DNA from: Amblyornis subalaris
Lineage: Eukaryota > Chordata > Aves > Passeriformes > Ptilonorhynchidae
Direction: 5' to 3'
DNA length: 64,000 nucleotides
NCBI GenBank assembly: GCA_018881555.1
Contig: JACAXG010000018.1
Span: 1,301,325-1,365,324, forward strand
Within the stretch, counting starts at the first letter, position 1. Every line of letters starts with the position of its first letter. Both the position numbers and the translations under genes were made by a program. The notes below the pieces were generated by a model. That model saw only the letters and a program-made list of their open reading frames with translations, did no database searches and was not told where the DNA came from. Shown piece after piece: positions 52,404 to 64,000 of the stretch.

Positions 52404-55400
52404 TATGCTGAGGTGAGTCTCTAGAGCAGCTTGTGACCTATATTACATGTCAAATGGCAGACCTNAATGGTCGTGGCAGAAATTGCTTTCCTTTGCTGCA
52501 AGGTCAGAAGGTATCCAGAGCAATGCCTNTGCTGACTGGGGCTGGGCAATACTGACCCTGTCACGCTTGCAAAGATCACTCACAAAGAAGCTTTAAAGCA
52601 TCTGACAGATGTGTAGATATATGTATGTATCTATATATCTCCTCTCATCAAATGGCCGAAAGAAAGCGTGTATTCAAACCCTGTGGTTAAAAAGCTGAAC
52701 AAATAAAGGAGGATTGCAAACCCCAAACTTTCAGTGACATCATCATGTATTGCTGTTCTATAGGTACCCTGCTGCATTTGACTCACAGGTTTTATGTGGC
52801 TCTATTTTACTTTGTGTATGCAGTGTGACAGTGATTAGAGCTCTGTACTTTTCCAGACATGGAGCTGTGTTGTTTCTTTGGTAAGTATACTTGAGTATGT
52901 AACCATTCACGTAGATTCCTTTTTGTGGAGAAAACCAGCGAATGCTTACCTATGTTAATGTAACATTTGAGTTCAGATGATAGCACAAGTCAAGAAATTC
53001 AAAGATATAGTTCCCACAGCAACCATAATTCAACCTCGCTGCTGTGAAAGCACAAAAGCCCGCACCAAATACCATGCAGAATACTGCACGTATGCAAGTG
53101 TATGAGACACAGTTGCTAGGAGAGCCATAAATTTTAATTTCTAGAGGTATTTACATTCATGTTTTATATCTCTTAGTATTAATATCTGTATTTTATTGAA
53201 ACAGTACAGAAATGAAAAACTGAGCAAAAGAGGCCTTTTGGATTAGTGTCTTTTTTTGCTTACTTGTAATGTACAATTGATTATATTACTATCTCTGTCT
53301 TTCTGTTGACTTTTATTTTTAAGTGAGGAATGTTGAATGCGAAATATAATCGGGCCTACTTTCTTATCTGACTCTTATTTTTTCTCTTTTTTTAACCCTN
53401 TTACTGAACCTGCAGCTAATGGGGTCTACTTGTTTGGCTACCAAGGATAAATAAACCAGATATTTATCTGCATGTAGTCATGCCTCTTGTTATTCAGCTG
53501 CATCCATAGCTTAAGGTTCCATTATAAAGTATCCCAAAGCATATGGAATATATTTATTTTCAATATCTCACAGGATACTTTTTGTTTCTTTGTTTGCCAG
53601 CTAAGTCTGCTGATTTGGTCATCTTAGACATGTTTCGTTATCATCACAGTTAGTGAAGAGGTGGAAGTGTCCTTGTTTTTAATTTATATTTTTTATTTAG
53701 AAAAATGTAAATATTTCAATTGTAGTACTTAATGGGCACAGAAGATGTTTTTAAATAATATCTACATGATTTCCAGAAGTTGGTTGGCTGAAATATCTAT
53801 ATGATGTTTCTTAGCCTTTCAGATATGGCCAGTGGAGAGAGAGACTATGATGTTTGAAGATTGATATTTTAAGCCCCATTCCCACGGGTGATTATTATAT
53901 CCGTAGGCTGGATTGAGTATTCATGATTATTTTAAAAAAATTCCCTTTGACTGTGGCNTATGCTAATACCTCATAATTTATTTGGGAAGAAAATCGCAAC
54001 ATAACTGTATCTCACCAGTCATTTAAAATAAAAGAAAAAAATGGAAATGACACAAGATAAGGAAGGTTCATGATAAGAGTTTCTCTTCTGTAAACTACAA
54101 AAAAATTAATTTAGACTTCATGTAGTTTCTACCAGACTGATTTTTCTCAGCCCTCCATTACATCTTAGCCTGCTATATGAGCCTTTTTATGGACAGTCTG
54201 GGCAGAACTGAAAGACTGATTGGATGTGAAAATGTTCTCCTTGGGAAATCTTTGGATCCTGCCCTTCCCAGATTGTTAGGCAATCTGCTCTAGGAAACCT
54301 GTTTTGACAGTGCCTGTTATCTCTGCTCAGCAGAGTCCTATAGGGACCATCACTGCCTACCTCAAAGCCAGGGTTAGGGGAATTCACTCTGCAGCCCACC
54401 TCCTCCCCAAAGCTTTATTGTTCTGTTTCATTGTGTTCAAAAGCTACTTAGGAACTGCACACATATTACTGTACATGTGCCTAAAATGAAGTTGTTAGGT
54501 CATATGAAATGCAGGTTTTCTTGTGTAAGAATTTATAACATGAAATTTGAACTTTATCTGAAAATTCAAACATTCATAGTGGCTCAGCAATTTGTTAATA
54601 GATAAATGCAGAAAGATAAATTAAATTCTGGCTGCCATCTGATCAAGAGTTGTTCTAGTCTTTCCACAGCAACTTTACTGTGTCTGAGTTCTACAAAATG
54701 AGGAAGGGGACTGGGAATTGTGAATCATGGCAGTTCTTGAAGGAGCAGGTAGTGTCATGGTGTTTGAGTGGAGTTTTGGATAAAATTTGATTCGTAAGGC
54801 TCTATGTCCTGCTGAAACAAGAAAGTGAATACTTTGGATGTAGGTTTTGTCTAAGAACTGTGTTGGGGTCATAAGCTTCCATGAGCATCCTTCTGACATT
54901 TCTTTTTCCAGTGTATATAGCTAATATTTTGGGGCTTCCCTGAAGTGTGAATAGTTACAAGGGTGTTTTCGTTTTCTTCTATCTGTCCTCTTACATGCAG
55001 TAGTTGTGGTGTTAGTATTTGAACTGAAATAAATAATGGCAAACTTCAGTGGAAACCAAGAACTGCGTAGGGATGATTAGAGGTAACTGGAAAACAGCAA
55101 AATGTTCCACTTGAAATTGACCTATTTGTACTGAAATACATAAATAGACACAGGGTCTAGAAAACACTAAGTTTACATTTGTGTTCATTACAAGTTGATC
55201 AAAAGCGGTTGCTGGATGATTTGATGTAGTTATGTTATGCAATTAATCACTGTGCTTATAGGCCTAGGGAAGAGGAATGTGCAGTCGATACTGCCGGGGA
55301 TTGCTGGTGATGATGGCAAGGTTTTGAGGTGATGGGGGTCCTGGGGGAGAGAATGGCTGTATGGGAAACTGGTTTCTGTGTAGTGGCGAAAGTGCCTGGT

Positions 55401-58400
55401 GTTGTGAACAAGGTGATAGTTTCAACACTTACTGCCATCAGAGGAGAGGGTTGGTGTAACTCTACTTACGCGTGTATTTTTCCTCTGTGTGCACATGTCC
55501 CCAGAGATATGGACTTCCTAATGGAACATAGGACTTTGATGAAAGTGGATGGCCATGTCACCTCACAGTTCTCAACGGAGAAGAAAATTTCCTTGGTGGG
55601 ATTAAAACCATCTGTTTGCGTCATGGGCTGTTAGGTATGAGATAGGATTTAACTTTAATTTGTTAGTCACTATTAGTAGATGGAGGGTTGGTATGTAGAA
55701 TATACTGTCCCATATGTTAGGGATTTTTGTCATTTCTCTTCATTTGAAAATAGATATTTTTGTCAATTATAATGAGCTGGAAAGAATGAATTAATTCTTT
55801 TTTTCAATTTTTCAGTTTAATTCTTCCAGAATTTTCAGTAGTTTACATTTATCTGTAATCATTTATTTTGACATCCAGTCAAAATTACTACAAAGGTGTT
55901 TGAGTTATATTTGTTAGGTCTGATAGAGGTTTTATAGAGGAGTTGATAGCGCTCTGTTATTGAAGTCAATACATTTCCTTTTGCATGATTGTATTTCCAG
56001 TTTCCAAGTTTGACCAGTTCCTAACCATTGAGGCTAACAATTGTTTTCCCCCTGGGAAAACAGGCTGATTTTTCACAGAAAATTCTAGTTAAGAGTGCCA
56101 ACTTAGCTTTGACCATAAGCCTTGCAAGAAAATACCTGGTATCCTTTTGCCCATTAAAAAAAGAAAGAATTCCATCAACCTCTCCTTGAAAAAGCTCTAG
56201 TACTTGCATGCTTTGAAGGAGGAACTTCAATTTGACAAGGTGGATATAATGAATTTGAGTGTCTTTCACTATCCCTGTGAATACCCACTCTTCTTTGACT
56301 GATTTATAAACCTCTGAAAAACGACTGTTCAAATAATCTCATTTAAGTGTTGCTAGAANTGCATAGATAGACTTCTTTTTTTTTTCCCCTTTTCTGTCAG
56401 TTCAGCCTACGGGGAATGTTCCCTGATACTGAACTGAATTGACCTTTCCCTAATTGCAGTTCTGGTCTGATTCGAATCAGAGGTATTTTTTGGTACTAAA
56501 GTCCTACAACTTTCTGTTCTCTTCCCTGAATTGCATTGGAGCTCTGTCTGCTGGAAAGGGCAGAGTAAAGGAAGAACCACACTTTGATTTGACATAGAGC
56601 AGATACTGGCCATCAGGAGTACCTTGGAAAAGGATGCTGGGGTAGGAGGAATGGACTGGCACTGTGGAGCTTAGGTGCAGAGGAAATCAGAACTCTTGAG
56701 CATGTGGAAGAGCCTTTGTAGTACCTGGTCATCATGGATACATGCTGGAGCTACCTGAGCAGAGACGGAATGAAATGAAAGCATGGGAAGAGGCATTACT
56801 AGAAGGGGAGCAGAGATGTGGAGATGAATCACCTGCAGAGCCTAGAGTGCAACACAGCTTGCTTGAGAACTGCTTCACTTCTGGTGCTGGAAGTATGCTT
56901 GGCATCATTGCTGGCATTGGGAGTGAAGCAGTACTCAAGCAAGTTCGTTCTTGATATGTACTTTTGGACCAGGTCTTCATTAAAAGCACAGAATGGTAAG
57001 TTTTTATAGCTACAGTGACCTACTTGGTTCAAGAAATGGGGAATTTTCCAGTAGACGTTATGAATGCAAAGTTACAGGAGATCTGTGAAGGTGTTAAGTT
57101 GCCTGTCATCTAATGGAATGTGTTTCCTTTTTTAAGAACTTGGAAATTTTTTTGGCTTTGAAAACCTTCTAAAGAACACTTCAGAACTGCAATATCAAGT
57201 GTGCAATTGCCTGTGCAGCCTAATTTAAATGCCCGACGTGTACATGTTGTAGTATAATAATTATATGATGATGCTATTTTAATTTTCACCCTGTTGAGCA
57301 GATGAATCAGAGTAGTGAAATGCAGAAGACTGTTCTGTAAGCCCTGTCTGATGTATTGCAAAAATTGGAAGACATTGTCAGCATTTTGGAGAGCTGGCAT
57401 CTCTTTCCCTGTAGCGAGGTTTCTGTGCAAGGTAAGAAGCAGAGCACTTTAAAATGTATTGTCCCTAATCATGTGTTTTTAGTTTTTAGATATCTAGGTT
57501 GGGATGCTGAATTGCTGAGTGCTGAATTCCACTCTTACACTCAGTGGAAATCTGTCTGTGCAGAAAGGTATAAAGAGTAGAAAATATATAAGGGATTGGG
57601 CCACATAATGAGTAGTATGAAGAAAACGAGACTACTGCAGCTATGACATTAGGTGAGCTATATCCTTTTTGTGTGTTGAATAAAGTAAGGCTAAAAGTTT
57701 GATGATCCCGGCATGTAGCAGTCATGGAGTTAGATACATTCTGCAGTTTTTAATTTCTGGTTATCTGCATTTGCACTGCTGGCAAATAAATTCATAAGAG
57801 CTGTGTGTATCAGGGAGAGGGAGACTTCACATAATTACAGAAATAAAAAATAGCTTTGGATGAAACTGGCTTGCTTTACAGAAATATTTAGCATGAAAAA
57901 GAGTACATTGAGGAAATAAGTTGAAATAATTACAATATCTTCTCAGGTAGTCTCTTGCTAATTAAAAAAACTTTTGTCATATTAACTTTTTTTCCAATTG
58001 CCTTTAGCTGCTTCAAGGGTCTGTACAAATGCAGAAAAACAACTGTGTGAACATAGAAAATGAAAATGAAAGGCACTGGAGATTTTGAATAAAAACTAAC
58101 AAATTGCTGTAAAAGACAAAAGTAAATGAAAGGGATATAATTTTCACATCTTTCAAATATAATAATGTTATAATTATTATATAATCATAATTTTATGGGG
58201 TATTAACCTTATAGTAATAGTTACAAAAAATAAAGTCAAATTCAGACATCATGTTTCATAGTAGACTAATAATAATATTTAAAGTTTAGAAAATCAAATT
58301 TGTGCAAGTTTAACTTCAGTGACAGTCTTGTGGCTTTGGACTAATTTCTAGCTGACTGCAAAATGGCAGCAATGTGAGCAATGATTCTTTGGATTTAGAT

Positions 58401-61400
58401 GAGAAATAAAAGCATATTACTGAGTTCAGGAGGTTGGCATACCTTCCTTTGTATTCTTAGCATTAAGTATCATTCTGCAGTCATGATACTTAATACATCC
58501 AAGAATGAAAGTGGAGGATCTGAAAACTAAGATGGAAAATATCAAATTGACTAATACATTATGAAGTGGCATAAACAATTTTAATTAAACTTAGTAAATT
58601 TGTGTTGCTTTCCTATTTGTGTTTTTTCACTTGGTTAATTTGAAAAATTCAGAAAATCTCGTTGATTATCTCTGTCATTATTACCAAGTCACAAGGTTCT
58701 ATTGTAATTGTCTGTAGGTGATAATAATTAATATTTAAAAATACAGTTACTTTGCTCTTTTAAAAAAAGGAGGAAATTGTTAAAAAATGAATTCTATCCT
58801 AATGGGACTCAATTTAGAACCTACTGAATGCTACACTAGAACTTTCGCGGACTTCAGTAGGAGCAGAAATCTGGCTTTTCATATCAATTTTTGCTGACGN
58901 GGTGATAGCTGTTTTTCTATAGGGAACAGTTGTAAAGTATTGCTTGAAACCATGCAGTGGTAGCTGTTGTCTTTGTTCCCCTCTTTCAGGTGGGATTTGG
59001 AGATATAGAACATAGATAACTCTCCTTTCTGAAAATACTGAAATGTCTGTTAAATCACAGCTTTTCAAATCCTCCCAGAGGAGATTTGCTCAGGATTTTT
59101 TTTTTATTACATGAAGTAGATGACAAGTAATAAAATCAGAAGGGTTATTTGTTGTATTTTTATGGTTGAGTCTGTCATATCATATTTGCAGACTTGTCAG
59201 TGGACAATCAGCACTGCCTGAAGTCTCAGAGGTCAACATGTGAACACTGTGGAAGGGCTGTTTGTGCTGCTGATTGTAGAGAGGGGACTTAGGTTGCATT
59301 ATGATGATTTACGTTATTCAAACGGGAATTCTGATTGCTACCGCTCAGATGACTTCTAACGTGACAGGCATATCATCTATTTAATTATGAGACGTGCTGA
59401 TGGAAAAAGAGCTGGGGTGGCAGGAGTGTAATGCAGCACAACCAGTTCTGCAATGCGGGCCACGCTCGATTATACCAAACTGCGTTGTTGTGCTGGCCCA
59501 CTGGGCCCCTTTGCCAGCCTGTTCTGAAGCAGTTGCTCAGCTTATGGGAGATTTTTTCTGTCTGTTTTTCTCAGATCAGGTGCAGTGATTTGGCTTTTAG
59601 CAAAGTAACAATATGTCAGGTGTGGAAGGAAAATCTATTTGGTAGGTGGCGAGTATGGGGTAAGGTTTAAGTTTTGTGTCCTTGAAATACTGAGAAAATA
59701 CAGCAAGAGGATTTAAACTGGTTATTATTCCAGTCCTGTAGATATAAACAGATAATTAAAATGTCATTTTTACAATGTCTTGATCAGTAAAAAGTTTGAT
59801 CTTCTACAGATATCTCTTGATACTGCATTTGGTTTTTGTTCATATATGCTGTTAGATTTTTGTATTCCTCAAGGCATTTCTTTTCTGAATTATGTAAATA
59901 TTTTCTTAGAATCTTCCGCCTTTTTTTTAATTTCTCAATCTTATTCTTTCTTTATTTAAGATGGTTAGAACTGTGCCTGTAGCCATTTCTTTTTTCCATA
60001 TTGTCATGTAGAGTATGTTACATTTTCTTGAATGCTTCATTCTGCTCAACGATCAACGTGGTTTCTTTTTTTTATTCCAAGAGCTGTAGAAGCACACTTT
60101 CAGTGGTACAGGTCTCACAGAAGATGGACACTGCTGACCGAAGGCTGCAATTATTATACATTTTAACTTAATACAAAATTATTTAAACTTTTCTTGAAGA
60201 CATGATCTCTTGGCATGAAGATAAGGTGATTAAAAACATATCTGCTGAATGCACGTAGCACCCACAGAAATTTATCCAGCCTTATGAAGTCCTGTCATTC
60301 GCTGGATCCAGTCAGAGACAGAGTTTAGTTCTTGTCATTCAATGATAGCTGTGGCCAGTTGAGGTGGGCTTTGTGCACATGTACCTGCAGAGGTGAAAAG
60401 CAGCTGTGCCAACCCACCACCCAATCTCCTCCAGCTGCTCAGTATGATTCAAATTCCTGATGGAATCATGTGCAGAGAAGTCTAGACTAATTGTAACTTC
60501 AATGAGCACTATTCTGACATTTAGAATTTTCCTCTCAGCATTATACTGTGTAAATATACAGAGTAGATTTTATGCAAAAACTCAGGGCTTAAGTCTCCAA
60601 ACTTTTCTGAGTACGCTGGATTTCAAGGGCAATTGTCTGCTTTGACTATCATGGTGTTTTAAATATCAGGAACAACCTTTAATAGATTTAAAAAAATAAC
60701 TGATTTTAAAAAGAAATAACACAGCCCTTATTTTACAGCTTTTTCTATACATGCAGTGCACCTCTGCACCTGTACTGTGTTTTGTAGGTTTAAAGAAGTG
60801 GCATTCGCCTTCAGCTTTTCTTGGTTTTACACAGAATAAAAGAAAGTGTTTGCCTTTTATGCTGGTAAGAAGAAGAATGTGAACTCTTTATTCTTTAGGG
60901 AAAACTCTAGCCATGTCTAGCTTGAAGAGTCCTTTAGGTCTGCTTATTTGTTGTGCTCACTGTGCCTTGCCTTTTGACAGAATCATCAGAGATCAGGCAG
61001 ATGAAGATGTCAACAAAACCCCCCAGCCCTTTGTTGATGTGTACATTTGTTTCCATATAAAAAGCAAAGCAGTTCCTCTCTCAGGGCTAACAGTCTTCTT
61101 AGCAATACTTGTAACTCTGTCTGTAGGCATTATCCAAGTCTTACACTAATTTGTGAAATGCTTTTTTGTTGCCTTTTTATCATTCCTTTTGTACAGCATA
61201 GTAATCTTCTGTGGATAAACACACTACAGAATATATATTTAATTGTAGTCTTTTACTTTTTTTTCCTCTTAGTTCTGTCTTTTGTTTCTTGACTAGACAT
61301 GCAGTATTTTACTGTATTGATTGCAGATTTTCCATAGGGATATTCATGAGGAAAATTTAGAAAATACGCTATAATTGTAGATCAAATATAGAGTGTGAGA

Positions 61401-62308
61401 AGAATAGAAACGTATTTTACAATTTTGTTTTTGTGTAATTTAGATTTCATGTATGTAATTTAGGAAAACACTGTTAGTCTACCTAGGGGAGATGAATATA
61501 AAATTAAAGAGCTGGAAACATTGTACTGAGTATAATTACAAATTGTCACTACTTGAAAGTTAATGTTTTTTGTTTGACAGTTTAAAAAACAGCATGAAAT
61601 GATAGTAACTCTCTGTTGTAGGGAGGTATTCAGTAACTTTCAGGAATATGAAAAAACCCCCATGCTGTTGTTGCCATTCTGTACTAGAGAAAACACTTAT
61701 ATTTAGGAAATACCACTTACTCTGATTCTTCTGTATAAAGTCTCGCTGATATTTTTAGGGTATGTGCAGTGAGTGACTTCTGATAAATTAGAGAATATAG
61801 CTGGACTATTTTGATGAAAGCTGGCATGCAATTGATCTATTTGATCTCTAATATTAAGACACTACTAAGATGGTTTAAAAACAGTTAATATTTGAAATAT
61901 TCTTTTTGTTTCATTATTTCATTTATGAAAGCTTCTGTTGGCAAAAGTTGTCACTTGTTGCTTTGATGTCACAGCATCAAGCACTCAGACACTGATGATC
62001 AAAAAAGGGAGGTGATTTTAACAATTTTGTCTGGCCTGCTTCATAACGTAGGCTGTGGATTTCCTCACAGGGATTGCATTATTAAATGAGTAATTTTTGA
62101 CAGAACTGGGGAATAATTATGTTTTTATGAAGACAGTTTTGAGGCCCCAAACTCCTTTATTCTTTCTACTTTCAGTAAGAAATAGGGATCTTAATTTTGT
62201 GAGGGGGCCTCTGTGGGGAGCAGTGGTCCTCCTGTAAGTTTTAAATTTTATCAGTAAGGATCTGAATGAGCAAATTGTTGTTGGCTTTCTTAGTAATTTG
62301 CTTAAGAA

Positions 62309-62329
62309 AAAGTGTAAAGTGTAAAGTGT
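62309..62329. repeat. Short tandem repeat (agtgtaa unit)
   Basis: About three copies of aagtgta in a row, in the PPP2R2C intron. No further feature. Confidence 0.6.
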
Positions 62330-64000
62330 TTACTTTCCAATACCTAGATGTAAGGACATAATTTTTAATGTATTAAGATGATTAATGATATTTCTCTTTG
62401 CTTTTATCCTTTCTTTTTATTCCATATAATTCAGTATAATTGCACATCCTGGATGTCTAACCAAGCCTGACTCAACACCTGTTGTTCACATTCAGTGGTC
62501 TTCTACTTGAATAAAGAGTTTTCATCCATAAAAGGAGAAATCCAGTTTTGTGCTTCATAAATTAAGGATACCGCAAAATTTTAAAATCCATTCTTAAAAA
62601 TTTCTTCTGCTGTGATGCCAACTGGTACTGGTGTGTAACTAGTGATGGACAGTTCCCATATGCCACACTCTGTTTCTATTTATTGCACACCACGTCTTGG
62701 TGGACACAGCCTGGCTGCATTATGATTGCCTGCTCTTCTTCATCCCCTTGCTCTTTTCTTATGTACTGAAAAAGTTAGAAATGTAACTCAAACAACTGTG
62801 TTGTGATCATGACGTTTATTTGAAATGTTGTTCTAGTAAAACATAATAAAAAATGGTTTTAGTTCCATAGGGATTGAGTTGAAATTTGGAACACACGTAC
62901 AACATAGATTCAGGTTGAAGACTGTGGGAAAATTTCATGTGATTTTTGAATATGTTTTAGGCCAATTTGTAAAATAACCTGGACTGTAGATTGTACATGT
63001 TAATTTGGAAAATCTGTCAGATCTCAGTCAGTAGAACAGTAGAACTACAAATTGTCTACTTCCAAAAAAAGCCCAAACAACCCTGGTGCCTCTGCCAGGT
63101 ATGTCTAATTATCAGCTGAAACCATAATGTCTTTGCTAGGAAGGTCATAAAACTCCTTTTCTTGGTGGCTTTTGTCCACAGCTTCCACAAATGAGTACTG
63201 ATTTATTTATTTTTTTCCTTACCAAATGAACATTAAATGAAAGAGAGATTTAATTACTGTGCGCTGAAGCCCTTTGCCCTTGCCTTAGAGCAACTTACTG
63301 AGGTATGGGGCGGTTCTTATTTAATGGAAAATGCCTTTAGCAGTCTCATTTCTACTGCAGAAGCCTATCACTTCAGGTTCCAATTCCATGCATTAGTATA
63401 AAAATGTGAGAAATACCACATGAATGCAACATCTGTCAGGATTTATCAAAGTCTTGCTAGTCTAGCTGATATAAAAGCCACATGATGATTTCAAACTTGG
63501 CCATAGTGGGCCACTAGGGCATTAAGATAGAACTGTGCTGTTTTCCTCATAGTAACCACTTCAGTGCATTAGGTATTAATCATTAGACTCCTAAATGATA
63601 TGTTTTTTTAAGCAGCAGCTTAAATGATGTGTGCTTAGAGAAGCCCAAACTTCCTGTTGTGTTTCTATAACTGTTTGTTGGTTTGTATTTAGAGCTTACA
63701 GTTCTGTATTGGAATTGTAGAATCTGAGAGTTAAGATTTCTTAAAGTAGTGTTGGCTGTATTTTCCTGGCCTAATGTGTCAGTGCTGTGATAACTGAATC
63801 ATGTGCTTAAATTAGCTGTTCTAAAACAAGGGTAAAAAAGCCATCTACAATCTGACAGTGTTCATATTGCTATTTCTCAAGTGAGTTAAAAGGAGAAATT
63901 ATACTAACCTGTTTTTTATAGTTTGGTCTAGCTACTTTACGTTTCTACTCAGAAACCAATGAATAAATCCTAAGTGTTACATATGTGTTAATCTAACCAG

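Larger units (their letters stand above)
38809..64000 (+). other. PPP2R2C: First long intron of PPP2R2C (continues past the window)
   Basis: More than 25 kb without a recognisable coding exon. The known gene is very long in mammals, with huge 5' introns. I looked for the other common N-terminal exon (the DTRKIN type) and for propeller exons and saw neither. Apart from the CR1 copies and simple repeats listed separately, 38809-42459, 47261-49679 and 50147-64000 are AT-rich sequence in which I recognise nothing. Confidence 0.7.

Noticed and set aside
56021..57430. Cluster of 60-105 codon frames at 56-57.4 kb
   Set aside because: Overlapping frames on both strands without recognisable domains or paired splice sites. 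Could hide a non-coding transcript, but nothing in the sequence supports one.
60913..61149. 78-codon plus-strand frame with a leader-like start and a hydrophobic C-terminus
   Set aside because: Tempting as a small membrane protein, but no family is recognised, the middle reads poorly, and it lies in a long intron with no promoter features.

Overview
The window is vertebrate nuclear DNA, most likely from a bird or another sauropsid. It is AT-rich with long introns, its only abundant repeats are CR1-type LINE fragments, and it has two CpG-rich promoter islands. Single ambiguous bases (n) are scattered through a draft-quality sequence. There are no prokaryotic features, CRISPR arrays or tRNA/rRNA genes that I can recognise.

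Layout from left to right. (1) Positions 293-2595, minus strand: the first two coding exons (signal peptide plus one V-set Ig domain) of an immune-receptor-like gene that runs off the left edge. The Ig domain looks most like the CD28H/TMIGD2 and CD28/CTLA4 type. (2) Positions 2596-7590: intergenic, no gene recognised. (3) Positions 7735-35210, minus strand: a complete MAN2B2 gene (lysosomal/epididymis-type alpha-mannosidase, glycoside hydrolase family 38). I reconstructed 19 coding exons whose reading phases all join and encode 1017 residues; they include the zinc ligands, the nucleophile Asp, a signal peptide, a stop codon and a polyadenylation signal. (4) Positions 35211-37930: the divergent intergenic region, with a TATA-like element and an ETS-type site just upstream of MAN2B2. 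(5) Positions about 37930-39000, plus strand: a second CpG island holding an N-terminal exon of a PP2A B55 regulatory subunit. By synteny this is PPP2R2C, which in mammals lies head-to-head with MAN2B2. (6) Positions 38809-64000: the start of a very long PPP2R2C intron. It carries a cluster of CR1 fragments at 42.4-47.3 kb, another at 49.7-50.1 kb, and otherwise AT-rich unique sequence.

MAN2B2 and PPP2R2C are a conserved neighbour pair but not a functional pathway. MAN2B2 trims N-glycan core mannose in lysosomes; PPP2R2C directs PP2A to its substrates. The least expected content is the Ig-receptor gene immediately downstream of MAN2B2, where mammals have MRFAP1. The B55 exon is also notable: it encodes the N-terminus type seen in PPP2R2A/PPP2R2D rather than the commonly cited PPP2R2C N-terminus.
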